Of a stretch of DNA of 64,000 nucleotides, positions 1-8,095 are shown piece by piece. The stretch lies in NCBI GenBank assembly GCA_052180195.1, contig CP197469.1; one strand, given 5' to 3'. Source of the DNA: Gottfriedia sp002574545 (GTDB lineage: Bacteria; Bacillota; Bacilli; Bacillales; Bacillaceae_G). A model generated the notes under the pieces. The model saw only the letters and a list, made by a program, of their open reading frames with translations, did not search any database and was not told where the DNA came from. Every line of letters begins with the position of its first letter. The stretch's first letter is position 1. Both the position numbers and the translations under genes were made by a program.

Positions 1-425
1 TAATTTTTAGTTGATTTGCACTAAAACCTGTCATGAGTAAGGAACTTTCTAATTTATGCTGGTTTACTTCCTCATGAACCTGTTATGAGGAAGTATCTTT
101 CTAATTTTAGCTGATTTACTTCCTCATGAACCTGTTATGAGGAAGTATCTTTCTAATTTTTGCTGGTTTACTTCTTCATGAACCTGTTATGAGGAAGTAT
201 CTTTCTAATTTTCGCTGGTTTACTTCCTCATGAACCTGTTATGAGGAAGTATCTTTCTAATTTTTGCTGGTTTACTTCCGCATGAACCTGTTATGAGGAA
301 GTATCTTTCTAATTTTTGCTGGTTTACTTCCTCATGAACCTGTTATGAGGAAGTATCTTTCTAATTTTCGCTGATTTACTTCCTCATGAACCTGTTATGA
401 GGAAGTATCTTTCTAATTTTTGCTT
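1..425. repeat. Tandem array of 52-bp hairpin repeats
   Basis: Seven near-identical units with a period of 52 bp follow one diverged, shorter unit at about 11-60. Each unit carries a perfect or near-perfect inverted repeat with 10-bp arms (ACTTCCTCAT / ATGAGGAAGT) and a 9-nt loop. The hairpins start at 66, 118, 170, 222, 274, 326 and 378. The period is not a multiple of three and no frame stays open, so the array is non-coding. The unit at 170 has a C-to-T change that would still pair as U-G in RNA; the unit at 274 has a real mismatch. Its function is unknown, and the array may extend left of the window. Confidence 0.95.
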
Positions 426-487
426 AAATAATATAGTACTTAGACTTTTGTCGTTCTATATTGACAATGTTTTATTTCAATAGCCTT

Positions 488-518
488 AAAACAAGGTATA
501 TGAACATACCTTGTTTTT
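488..518. terminator. Bidirectional intrinsic terminator downstream of the repeat array
   Basis: A perfect 12-bp stem (arms 488-499 and 506-517) has a 6-nt loop. It is flanked by A's on the left and T's on the right, so it could stop transcription in both directions. The gene it serves would lie left of the window; no gene is visible between 1 and 689. Confidence 0.75.
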
Positions 519-689
519 ACTTTAATTAGATTAAGTACAATTTCAACTATCATATAATCTACTCAATCTTTCATATATTTTAAAATATAGATTCTTTCAC
601 TTTAAATTTAAGATAAAATAGGATATGTTAGTATAAATGTAAATTCGAAAGTTTATGAACAGATAGGTCAAAAAAATGGAGGAGCCGAT

Positions 690-1451
690 TTGGATAATGA
701 ATTAAACTATAATACAATCATTCCAGAAAATATTCCGAATGAACGTAAATCCGCCTTAAAAACCCTTGGCTACTATTTTTTAATTTTTATAGTTGGTTTG
801 AACTTACTAATCTTAATTGCCTCAATATGGGGTATGATTTTTGTTAGTGTTGCGGATATAAATCTTACTGAAAAACAATTTGATAATCTTTTAAATACAG
901 TATCAATCTATTCAGATTCAATTTTTGGTGTCCTCAGTTTAATATGGCTTTATTATTATACAAAGAAAAAAGGACTACTAACTTTAAGACGAATAAATAT
1001 AACTGTGATTGACGTTGTAATCATTTTAGGAGCATATGTCGTTCTGATCGCTTCTTCACAACTTCTTGATGTTATTTTCCAACATTTCAATTATTCAATT
1101 GCTACTCCAGATAATCAAAAAGCAGTGGAAGACTTATTGCGGACTAATCCAGTCCTTATGATTATCTCTGCGGTTATTCTTGCACCAATTAAAGAAGAAT
1201 GGATTACACGTAAGTTAATAATTGGTTCGATTTTTAAAAACGCTCCGATTATTGGATTAATTGTAAGTTCCTTTGGGTTTGGTTTATTGCATATGCTTGC
1301 TGGTTTTTCAATCTATGCATTACTATCTTATTCTTTAGCAGGTTTGATTTTTGGTATAATCTATATCAAAACAAAAAAAATCGAAGTTACGATATTTGCT
1401 CATTTTTTAAATAACTTAGTTTCAATTATTGCTTTTTATATTGTAAACTAA
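690..1451 (+). CDS. CPBP family intramembrane metalloprotease homologue
   Basis: A 253-residue, very hydrophobic protein. It shows the CPBP (CAAX protease and bacteriocin-processing) signature: an EExxxR motif at E169-E170-R174, a conserved histidine at H201 in an FGxxH-like context, and a late H238 with N241/N242. In this family these residues line a membrane-embedded glutamic/metal active site. Family members process prenylated or bacteriocin-like peptides or act as immunity proteins; the substrate here is unknown. The start is TTG at 690, with a clear GGAGGAG ribosome site 6-8 bases upstream. The gene stands alone and is followed at once by a terminator. Confidence 0.85.
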   Translation: MDNELNYNTIIPENIPNERKSALKTLGYYFLIFIVGLNLLILIASIWGMIFVSVADINLTEKQFDNLLNTVSIYSDSIFGVLSLIWLYYYTKKKGLLTLRRINITVIDVVIILGAYVVLIASSQLLDVIFQHFNYSIATPDNQKAVEDLLRTNPVLMIISAVILAPIKEEWITRKLIIGSIFKNAPIIGLIVSSFGFGLLHMLAGFSIYALLSYSLAGLIFGIIYIKTKKIEVTIFAHFLNNLVSIIAFYIVN

Positions 1452-1452
1452 C

Positions 1453-1478
1453 AAAAAACGCTCCTAGGGGCGTTTTTA
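1453..1478 (+). terminator. Intrinsic terminator of the CPBP gene
   Basis: The stem AAAACGC...GCGTTTT, extended by CCT/AGG and one wobble pair, is followed by T's right after the stop codon. It separates the CPBP gene from the crcB pair. Confidence 0.8.
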
Positions 1479-1503
1479 TAATGTACTTATTTTGAGGTGT
1501 ATG

Positions 1504-1893
1504 ATGAATTATTTATTTATTTTAATCGGAGGGTTTTTTGGAGCCATTCTTCGTTACATAATAGGTCTTTTGGTCCATCCACTTTCAAATGGATTTCCAA
1601 TTCAAACATTTTTAATTAATATCATTGGATGCTTTTTTTTAGGTTTCTTTTTACCGATGGCTAAAGTGAATTTAAAACCTGAATATACTTTACTAATCGG
1701 AACAGGATTTACTGGAGCATTCACTACATTCTCAACATTTTCACTTGAAAATGTTGCTTTAATAAACGAAAAAAAATTACTGATCAGTTTAATCTATCTA
1801 ATCTCAAGTTTAGTAATAGGAATCAGTTTCTCATATCTTGGCTTTAAAGCAGCTAATAAATTCAATAAACTAAAAGGAGAAACCTCATCATGA
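1504..1893 (+). CDS. crcB: Fluoride-specific ion channel CrcB/FluC, subunit 1
   Basis: A small four-helix membrane protein of 129 residues. It has the FluC hallmarks: a glycine-rich first helix with GxxxGAILRY, an NIIGCFFLG helix, and GFTGAFTTFSTF, the Na+- and F--contacting segment. FluC channels export fluoride as dual-topology dimers. The first possible start (TTG 1492) lies inside the GAGGTG ribosome site, so the ATG at 1504 is preferred. The gene overlaps the next crcB by four bases (ATGA), which suggests translational coupling and a heterodimeric channel. No fluoride riboswitch fits in the 50-base leader. Confidence 0.9.
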   Translation: MNYLFILIGGFFGAILRYIIGLLVHPLSNGFPIQTFLINIIGCFFLGFFLPMAKVNLKPEYTLLIGTGFTGAFTTFSTFSLENVALINEKKLLISLIYLISSLVIGISFSYLGFKAANKFNKLKGETSS

Positions 1894-2249
1894 TTGTTAT
1901 TGTTGGACTAGGTGGGGGAATCGGAGCCGTTTTTCGTTATGCCCTTGGAAACTATGTAAATAAAAGAGCTAAAACAAATTTTCCTTTTGGCACATTCGTT
2001 ATCAACATACTCGGTTCGTTTATTTTAGGTTTAATAAACCATTTATATCTCGATAAATCGATTTCTACTACATTGTGGCTCTTTATTGGAGTTGGAATAT
2101 TAGGTGGGTTTACAACCTTTTCAACATTTGGTTACGAAGCGATTCTATTATTACTTGCAAAAAAGTATAAAGCTGCATTATCTTATATCATTTTATCTAC
2201 TATTATTAGTATTTGTGGTGCATATATCGGTTTTCATATTTTTAGATAA
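1890..2249 (+). CDS. crcB: Fluoride-specific ion channel CrcB/FluC, subunit 2
   Basis: A 119-residue paralogue of the preceding gene, with four predicted membrane helices and the same motifs (GAVFRY near the N-terminus, NILGSFILG, GGFTTFSTFGYE). Its ATG overlaps the stop of the first crcB, and an AAAGGAGA ribosome site sits inside that gene's end. Paired crcB genes are common in Firmicutes and are thought to form a heterodimeric, inward/outward antiparallel fluoride exporter. The pairing is seen directly; the heterodimer is inferred. Confidence 0.9.
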   Translation: MIVIVGLGGGIGAVFRYALGNYVNKRAKTNFPFGTFVINILGSFILGLINHLYLDKSISTTLWLFIGVGILGGFTTFSTFGYEAILLLLAKKYKAALSYIILSTIISICGAYIGFHIFR

Positions 2250-2423
2250 ACGTAAACCTCTATTTGTTTTATGTATAAGACGATGAAGTGATTCTAAATT
2301 GAACCTATACCAAATACGGATCTACTTAATATTCCATTTGTTTTAAAGCACTTATAGATTAAAATTAAATCATACGAAATTTATTTAAAGCTAAAAAAAT
2401 CAATTTTTTTGAGAGGTGACAAG

Positions 2424-2969
2424 ATGAATTTAACTTATGAAGTGATTGACGAGGATCAAATTGGATTATGTAGAGATTTATGTAATGAGTTAATGATTTT
2501 TCAGAAAGCAAAAGCAAAGATTAAACCTGAGTTATTTAATAGTATGAATTTCGAAACACGTATGGTTCCTTCAGTAAAAAAAGCTATACATAATTATATT
2601 GTTATCGTGAAAGATGAAGATCAAATCGTTGGTTACGTTTATTCAAATATTTCTCCAAAAGAAGTTTACTCAAGTGAATTTGCAACTTTTTTTGACCTCT
2701 CAACGGTCCATAAAAAGAATGTCGGATGTCTATCTCAATTTTACATTAAGGAAGACTATAGAAAATATGGAGTAGGCTCTGTACTATTCAAAATGTCGAT
2801 GAACTGGCTAAAGCAATTTGATGATGTAGAAGATTATTTTATTTATGTTTCTAATGGAAATGAAGAAGCTTTAGAATTTTATGAACGTAAGGGATTCTCT
2901 GTTAGTCATACAATATTAGATGGTTTTATAACCGTTTTAAGAAGTAACGATCAATTTCAAACAATTTAA
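2424..2969 (+). CDS. GNAT family N-acetyltransferase
   Basis: A 181-residue protein with a GNAT fold. A central strand (IVGYVYSN) is followed by a beta-4/alpha-3 segment (LSQFYIKEDYRKYGVGSVLF) that holds the acetyl-CoA pyrophosphate-binding R/Q-x-x-G-x-G/A pattern, here RKYGVG. The late part (NEEALEFYERKGF) is also typical of the family. The substrate cannot be read from the sequence. The track-wide frame opens earlier with a TTG at 2409, but the GAGAGGTGA site at 2411-2418 sets the start at ATG 2424. It stands alone and converges on the aminopeptidase gene. Confidence 0.85.
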   Translation: MNLTYEVIDEDQIGLCRDLCNELMIFQKAKAKIKPELFNSMNFETRMVPSVKKAIHNYIVIVKDEDQIVGYVYSNISPKEVYSSEFATFFDLSTVHKKNVGCLSQFYIKEDYRKYGVGSVLFKMSMNWLKQFDDVEDYFIYVSNGNEEALEFYERKGFSVSHTILDGFITVLRSNDQFQTI

Positions 2970-2984
2970 GAAATGTATAAAATA

Positions 2985-3024
2985 AAGGGTTGTCTCAAAA
3001 ATCTTTCGAGACAACCCTTCTATT
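2985..3024. terminator. Bidirectional terminator between GNAT and ampS
   Basis: A perfect 12-bp stem (AAGGGTTGTCTC / GAGACAACCCTT) has an 11-nt loop, with A/T tracts on both sides. It lies between two convergent genes. Confidence 0.85.
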
Positions 3025-3034
3025 TTAATTACGA

Positions 3035-4267
3035 TTAAAATGCCCAGTTACCATTTCTCATAATTGGTTCAACTGTACCATCTTCTTTAATTCCATCGAT
3101 ATTTAATTCTGCTGATCCGATCATGAAATCAACGTGAGTTAAGCTTTGGTTGATTCCTAATTTCGCTTGCTCTTCTGTAGGTAATTTTTCTCCATCCTTC
3201 ATATTATTTGGATATGCTTTCCCTAATGCTAAGTGGCAAGAAGCATTTTCATCATATAATGTGTTGAAGAAAATTAAACCTGTATTTGAAATTGGTGAAT
3301 CATGTGGTACTAATGCTACTTCACCTAAACGGCGAGCACCTTCATCAGTATCTAATAAATGTTGTAAAGTATCGTAACCTTTTTCAGCTGTGAAATCGAC
3401 AACTTTACCATCTTTAAATGTTAAAGAGAAATTCTCAATTAAATTACCACCGTAATTTAATGGTAAAGTCGCTTTAACAGTACCATTTACACCATGGCTA
3501 TGTGGCATTGAGAAAACTTCTTCAGTTGGAATATTTGGATTAAACCATTTTCCATCTTCACTGTTCGCTCCGCCACCTTTCCATACATGATTATCGACTA
3601 AATCTAGTTTCAAATCAGTACCAGGTGCTGTGTAATGTAATGTTTTGTAGCGTTTGTCATTTAATTGAACAACTTTTTCTTGTAAGAAATCGTTATGTTT
3701 AACCCAAGCTTCAACTGGATTTTCATTATCTACTCGGCAAATTTTAAATACTGAGTCCCAAAGTAATTCCATCGCTTTATCAATTGGTTCATTCGGATAA
3801 ACTTTTTCAGCCCATTCAACACATGGAATTGCTACGATTGACCAACGAATTCGATCAGCCATCATGTATTCACGATAATTATGTAGTGCTTGGCTAGCTG
3901 TTTTATTAAAAGTTGCAATACGCTTTGGATCGATCCCTTTTAATAATTCTGGGTTTGGTGAAATGACTGATAAAACAGCTCCTCCATTTTCAGCTAATTC
4001 CTCCAATTGTGTTACTTTCCAGCCTGGGAATTCTCCAAAAACTTCTTCAGGAGCAAGTTCATATTTAGTACGAGTAATTACATCATCGTTCCAATCGATG
4101 TTTACATTTTTCGCTCCAGCTTCGTAAGCAAATTTTACAACTTTACGAACGAACTCTACAGCTCCGATTGGTGCATTTATTTGTAATGTTTGTCCTGGTA
4201 CGATATTAACACCGCTTTTTACCGCAAGTTCGGCATATTTTTCTAATGATTTTTCAAACTGAGACAT
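3035..4267 (-). CDS. ampS: M29 family aminopeptidase (AmpS/PepS/aminopeptidase T type)
   Basis: A 410-residue cytosolic metallo-aminopeptidase. The length and motifs fit family M29: EGARRLGEVALVP and a following HLALG segment supply the metal-binding Glu/His, and a C-terminal HVDFMIGSAELNIDG segment closes the active site. These enzymes use two Co2+/Zn2+ ions to remove N-terminal residues from peptides with broad specificity. The start is ATG 4267, with a GGAGGG-type ribosome site. It is transcribed alone on the minus strand and shares the terminator at 2985-3024 with the convergent acetyltransferase gene. Confidence 0.92.
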   Translation of the reverse strand: MSQFEKSLEKYAELAVKSGVNIVPGQTLQINAPIGAVEFVRKVVKFAYEAGAKNVNIDWNDDVITRTKYELAPEEVFGEFPGWKVTQLEELAENGGAVLSVISPNPELLKGIDPKRIATFNKTASQALHNYREYMMADRIRWSIVAIPCVEWAEKVYPNEPIDKAMELLWDSVFKICRVDNENPVEAWVKHNDFLQEKVVQLNDKRYKTLHYTAPGTDLKLDLVDNHVWKGGGANSEDGKWFNPNIPTEEVFSMPHSHGVNGTVKATLPLNYGGNLIENFSLTFKDGKVVDFTAEKGYDTLQHLLDTDEGARRLGEVALVPHDSPISNTGLIFFNTLYDENASCHLALGKAYPNNMKDGEKLPTEEQAKLGINQSLTHVDFMIGSAELNIDGIKEDGTVEPIMRNGNWAF

Positions 4268-4432
4268 TGATATCCCTCCATGTTTAACGATTTATAAACC
4301 TAACCTACTAAATTATAATACAAAGTTCAGAAAATTGGTACATAAAAGAGACTGACTATTCATTTTTATTTGAAATGTCAGAGAGGCTTTGGCAACCTTG
4401 CGAAGTACTTGATCACTTTTATGCCTCATTAA

Positions 4433-4462
4433 CCAAAAAAAAGCACCTTCACAAAGTGCTTT
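4433..4462 (-). terminator. Terminator of the aroA-tyrA operon
   Basis: Read on the minus strand, an AAAAGCAC...GTGCTTTT stem with a 9-nt loop runs into eight T's, 26 bases past the tyrA stop. Confidence 0.85.
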
Positions 4463-4487
4463 TAGTGTGTAAATTAATCTGAAATTT

Positions 4488-5597
4488 TTATGAAACGATA
4501 TATGTCTCATAACCATTGACATTTAAGAATTTTTCAGCTTTCTCTCTGTCATTTTCTGTTTGAAGGCTTATTCTTAGTACACCAGGTAACCCTTCACGTG
4601 ATTCAATGATCCTTAGATTTGTTATGCTTACTTGGTGAATCGATAAGATTGTCGTGATGTTTGCAAGCTCACCGACTCGATCTAAAACGTCTACATACAA
4701 ATCAAAATATCTCGGGATGGCGCCATTTGCTTTTGCTGGCATGTTATCTCTAAAATCTTTTGAATCCTTGAAGTAGTGATAGATCTCTTCTTTATCCTGG
4801 TTTTGAACAAGCTGATACATTTGTTTCATATCGTCAATCCAATTCGAAATTAACGAAAGTAATGTATCCTTATTTTGAATTACGATATCAGTCCACATTT
4901 TCGGACTGCTTGATGCAATCCTAGTAATATCTCTAAACCCACCGGCAGCTAGGGCTGTTACTAAAGGCTCATCCTCCGAGTAAGATTTAACTTGCTTTAC
5001 AAGATTGGAAGCAATTAAATGTGGAAAATGACTTACAACTCCAGTAATATGATCATGTGTTTCTTCATCAATTACTACAAAATGTGAACCTGTTCCTTTA
5101 AGCCATTCTTTTAATTCATCAATTTGTTCATTTTGAGTATTTTCGCTTGGTGTCAAAATAAAATAGGCATTTTCAAATAAATGGCCTTTCGCACTCTCGA
5201 TGCCGGTTTTATGAGAACCTGCCATTGGATGACCTCCGATAAAGCAATAGCCTTTATCTGTCAGCATCTTTGAATGCCTCATAATTTCACTTTTCGTACT
5301 ACCTACATCAGTTAATATGACATCATTCTTTAGTTCATATTCACTTAACATATGTATATATTTTATTGACTCTTCTACGGGACATGAAAAAATGATTAGA
5401 TGAGCCTTCTCGGCACAGTCTTTAAGCTGTACCGAGATTTCATCTAAAACTTGAATTCTTTTACCAATTTCAAGTTGTTTTTCGTTTATATCATATCCAA
5501 TTATATTAACATCATGAACTTTTTTTATTGCCAAGGCAATTGAGCCTCCAATTAATCCTGTACCAATTAAAAGGACGTTCTTTTTCAAGGCATTCAC
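4488..5597 (-). CDS. tyrA: Prephenate dehydrogenase
   Basis: 369 residues, NAD-dependent oxidative decarboxylation of prephenate to 4-hydroxyphenylpyruvate, the committed step to tyrosine. The N-terminal Rossmann motif is GTGLIGGSIALAI. The catalytic region includes GGHPMAGSHKTGI and the HD of DHITGVVSHFPH. A C-terminal ACT domain (from about residue 295, YVDVLDRVGELANI) is the likely tyrosine-sensing site, as in B. subtilis TyrA. It lies 30 bases downstream of aroA and shares its T-box leader and terminator, forming a two-gene operon for tyrosine supply. Confidence 0.95.
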   Translation of the reverse strand: MNALKKNVLLIGTGLIGGSIALAIKKVHDVNIIGYDINEKQLEIGKRIQVLDEISVQLKDCAEKAHLIIFSCPVEESIKYIHMLSEYELKNDVILTDVGSTKSEIMRHSKMLTDKGYCFIGGHPMAGSHKTGIESAKGHLFENAYFILTPSENTQNEQIDELKEWLKGTGSHFVVIDEETHDHITGVVSHFPHLIASNLVKQVKSYSEDEPLVTALAAGGFRDITRIASSSPKMWTDIVIQNKDTLLSLISNWIDDMKQMYQLVQNQDKEEIYHYFKDSKDFRDNMPAKANGAIPRYFDLYVDVLDRVGELANITTILSIHQVSITNLRIIESREGLPGVLRISLQTENDREKAEKFLNVNGYETYIVS

Positions 5598-5627
5598 CGC
5601 CTATCCTTCATTAAGTCATATTATTTA

Positions 5628-6710
5628 TTATTGAAGTTTTGCACGGAAGTCTTTTAACTCAAACATGAATTCTTCAAATTGTGGGATATTCATTTGTTGA
5701 GCTGAATCTGATAAAGCGACTGCTGGGTCTGGGTGTACTTCAGCCATTATTGCATCTGCTCCAATTGCTAATGCTGCTTTTGCTGTCGGTAATAGTAAGT
5801 CCTTACGACCTGTTGAGTGTGTAACATCTACAACTACTGGTAAATGTGTTTCTTTCTTCAGAATCGGAACTGCTGAGATATCTAATGTATTTCTTGTAGC
5901 TTTTTCGTAAGTTCGAATCCCTCTTTCACAAAGGATAATTTGGTCGTTTCCTTGTGAAATAATGTATTCTGCTGCATTAATAAATTCTTCAATTGTTGCA
6001 GAAAGCCCACGTTTTAATAATACTGGTTTATTTACTTGACCTACTGTTTTCAGTAAATCAAAGTTTTGCATATTACGTGCACCAATTTGAATAACATCCA
6101 CGTATTCTAGCGATCTTTCAACATCATTTGGATTTAGTATTTCACTTATTACTGCTAAATCAAATTCATTGGCAACTTCTCTTAAAATCTGTAGTCCTTC
6201 GTATCCAAGCCCTTGGAAATCGTATGGAGAAGTTCTAGGTTTAAATGCACCGCCTCGCATCATTGTTAAACCTTGTTGTTTCATAGCTTGTGCTACTGCA
6301 CGTACTTGTTCGTAGCTCTCAACTGCACATGGTCCCATAATAAATGATTGAGAACCATCGCCAAGGACAATATCATTTTTCACTTTAACAATTGTATTGT
6401 CAGGCTTTTTCTTTCTTGATACTAAAAGGGCTTTTCTATGATCATCCTCTTGTAACTCTAAGCTTGCTTGGAAGATCGTTTTGAAAATATGTTGTAAAGT
6501 TGAAGTTTCAAAAGGACCCTCATTCACATTTGCGATCATATCTAACACTTCACGCTCACGAACTGGATCAAAACGCTTAATTCCGTGTTTAATTTTTTGT
6601 TGACCAATTTCTTGAACAACTTTTCCACGTTCGTTTAATAATTCAACGATTTTTAAATTAATCTCATCAACCTTATCACGTAATTGCGCTAACTCATTGT
6701 TTGTACTCAT
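5628..6710 (-). CDS. aroA: Bifunctional chorismate mutase / DAHP synthase
   Basis: 360 residues. The first 90 or so form an AroQ-type chorismate mutase domain (LRDKVDEINLKIVELLNERGKVV, then RFDPVREREVL). The rest is a type I-beta DAHP synthase that joins phosphoenolpyruvate and erythrose 4-phosphate to start the shikimate pathway (GPCAVES, MMRGGAFKPRTSPYDFQG, and the metal-ligand segment VDVTHSTGRKDL). In Bacillus the mutase domain acts as the allosteric sensor of prephenate/chorismate. The open frame continues upstream, but a GAGGAGG site places the start at ATG 6710. It is the first gene after a tyrosine-type T-box. Confidence 0.95.
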   Translation of the reverse strand: MSTNNELAQLRDKVDEINLKIVELLNERGKVVQEIGQQKIKHGIKRFDPVREREVLDMIANVNEGPFETSTLQHIFKTIFQASLELQEDDHRKALLVSRKKKPDNTIVKVKNDIVLGDGSQSFIMGPCAVESYEQVRAVAQAMKQQGLTMMRGGAFKPRTSPYDFQGLGYEGLQILREVANEFDLAVISEILNPNDVERSLEYVDVIQIGARNMQNFDLLKTVGQVNKPVLLKRGLSATIEEFINAAEYIISQGNDQIILCERGIRTYEKATRNTLDISAVPILKKETHLPVVVDVTHSTGRKDLLLPTAKAALAIGADAIMAEVHPDPAVALSDSAQQMNIPQFEEFMFELKDFRAKLQ

Positions 6711-6792
6711 TTCTTTTTCCTCCTCAAAATTTAAAATTAATATTCCAATACCACTTCTCTGTTCAAAAAGTAAGTATGTAAAAAATGAAAAC

Positions 6793-7022
6793 AAAAAGTC
6801 CCTACTGAATAAACAGTAGGGACGAATTAATTAATCGCGGTACCACCCTAGTTGTGAACAAAAAATCTGTTCACCACCTTCATTTTGTTAACGATCAAAA
6901 TGACCGTTTCTATTTTCATTAACGTAAAAATAGAAATTGCTCCAAGAATGTAATTCAGCATACCTTATGTACTGACTCGCAGCCTTCGTCAGCTCTCTTA
7001 AACAGGGAAGTTATGCCTACTG
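6793..7022 (-). promoter_or_regulatory. T-box leader of aroA-tyrA, tyrosine specifier
   Basis: The minus strand has all T-box landmarks in order. A distal stem-I loop (AGAGAG ... GGCTGCGAG) comes first. The specifier loop TGAAT-TAC-A follows, with the Tyr codon TAC at 6952-6950 and then a purine. The T-box proper, AGGGTGGTACCGCG, is at 6849-6836. The terminator stem GTCCCTACTG/CAGTAGGGAC at 6798-6823 runs into T's. Uncharged tRNA-Tyr should stabilise the antiterminator and switch on aroA and tyrA. The identity is secure from the sequence; the Tyr assignment rests on alignment of the specifier loop with the other two T-boxes here. Confidence 0.93.
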
Positions 7023-7027
7023 TGCCC

Positions 7028-7055
7028 TTATCAACGCAATATATTAAATTGTCAA
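7028..7055 (-). promoter_or_regulatory. SigA-type promoter of the aroA T-box
   Basis: On the minus strand, a consensus -35 TTGACA (7055-7050) is followed 16 bases later by TGATAA (7033-7028). This is just upstream of the first T-box structural element. Confidence 0.7.
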
Positions 7056-7169
7056 AACATTCATTAAAAAAGTTATTAATGAGGATTATAAAGCACGTTT
7101 AAATAGGCTGTCAATGCATTTTTTTCTAGAATATGTAAGGATTTTAAAAAAAGTACATCGTTATCGGAA

Positions 7170-7183
7170 TGGTAGCGCTTACT
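7170..7183. promoter_or_regulatory. Possible cre-like palindrome upstream of sigK
   Basis: TGGTAGCGCTTACT matches 11 of 14 positions of the perfect CcpA palindrome TGTAAGCGCTTACA. It lies between the divergent aroA leader and sigK, about 115 bases behind the aroA -35. It could be chance. The rest of the 7056-7300 stretch is AT-rich and shows no gene. Confidence 0.3.
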
Positions 7184-7300
7184 ATTTTCAACATTTTTTT
7201 TACACTGCTTACATTTTTTTTATGGTACAGACACACAGAATTTGTACATTACATAAATATATAAATAACAACTAACCTAACCTTCCTTAGGAGTGATTAT

Positions 7301-8020
7301 ATGCCTGGTTTATTTACCGCTTTAAGTCTTTTCTTAAAAGAAGTGTTTGTGTTTGTTTCCTATGTTAAAAATAATGCCTTCCCTCAACCTCTTTCACAAG
7401 CCGAAGAAGCGCTCTATTTAAATCGTATGGCAAATGGAGATGGAGAAGCGCGGAATTTATTAATTGAACATAATTTAAGGCTTGTTGCTCACATCGTCAA
7501 GAAATTTGAAAATACCGGGGAAGATGCTGAAGATTTAATTTCGATTGGTACAATAGGTTTAATAAAGGCAATTGAGAGCTTTGTTCAAGGTAAAGGAACA
7601 AAATTAGCCACATATGCTGCTAGATGTATTGAAAATGAAATACTTATGCATTTACGTGCTTTAAAGAAAACAAAAAAAGACGTCTCACTTCATGATCCGA
7701 TAGGCCAAGATAAAGAAGGCAATGAAATTTCATTATTAGACATATTAAAAACTGAGACAGAGGATGTAGTTGATCAAATTCAACTGAATATGGAATTAGA
7801 AAAGATAAAGCAATATATTAAGATTTTAGATGACCGTGAAAAGGATGTAATTATTCAACGATTTGGTATTGATATGGATAAAGAACTAACTCAACGTGAA
7901 ATCGCAAAGAAATTAGGAATCTCAAGAAGCTATGTTTCGAGAATTGAAAAACGTGCATTAATGAAAATGTATCACGAGTTTTTAAGAGCTGAAAAAGAAA
8001 AGAAAAAGGATAAAAAATAA
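7301..8020 (+). CDS. sigK: Mother-cell sporulation sigma factor, pro-SigK (uninterrupted)
   Basis: 239 residues. The first 20 (MPGLFTALSLFLKEVFVFVS) form the hydrophobic pro-peptide. The mature protein begins YVKNNAFPQP, as in B. subtilis pro-SigK, where SpoIVFB cuts. Sigma regions 2 (LIEHNLRLVAHIVKKFENTGEDAEDLISIGTIG) and 4 (REIAKKLGISRSYVSRIEKRA) are intact. In B. subtilis a skin prophage splits sigK; here the frame is continuous, so no excision is needed. AGGAGTGA lies 3-10 bases before the ATG. CATAAATA at 7252-7259 resembles a SigE/SigK -10, a weak match. The partner regulator bofC is at 61669-62178. Confidence 0.97.
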   Translation: MPGLFTALSLFLKEVFVFVSYVKNNAFPQPLSQAEEALYLNRMANGDGEARNLLIEHNLRLVAHIVKKFENTGEDAEDLISIGTIGLIKAIESFVQGKGTKLATYAARCIENEILMHLRALKKTKKDVSLHDPIGQDKEGNEISLLDILKTETEDVVDQIQLNMELEKIKQYIKILDDREKDVIIQRFGIDMDKELTQREIAKKLGISRSYVSRIEKRALMKMYHEFLRAEKEKKKDKK

Positions 8021-8095
8021 ACCACTAAAGATGAATTTGACCTCCAATTGTTAGCCAGTTCTAACAATTGGAGTGAATTCATTTTAGTGGTTTTA
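8021..8095. terminator. Long terminator hairpin between sigK and yrhC
   Basis: The outer arms ACCACTAAA/TTTAGTGGT and the inner arms CTCCAATTGTTAG/CTAACAATTGGAG form one long interrupted stem. T's follow on the plus strand, and on the minus strand the complement of the A-rich sigK end supplies a T tract. It serves both convergent genes. Confidence 0.8.

Noticed and set aside
1..425. CRISPR array
   Set aside because: The units are tandem copies over their whole length with no variable spacers, and no cas genes are in the window.
4313..4522. 69-residue minus-strand ORF after tyrA
   Set aside because: It overlaps the end of tyrA and its terminator, has no ribosome site and shows no family features.
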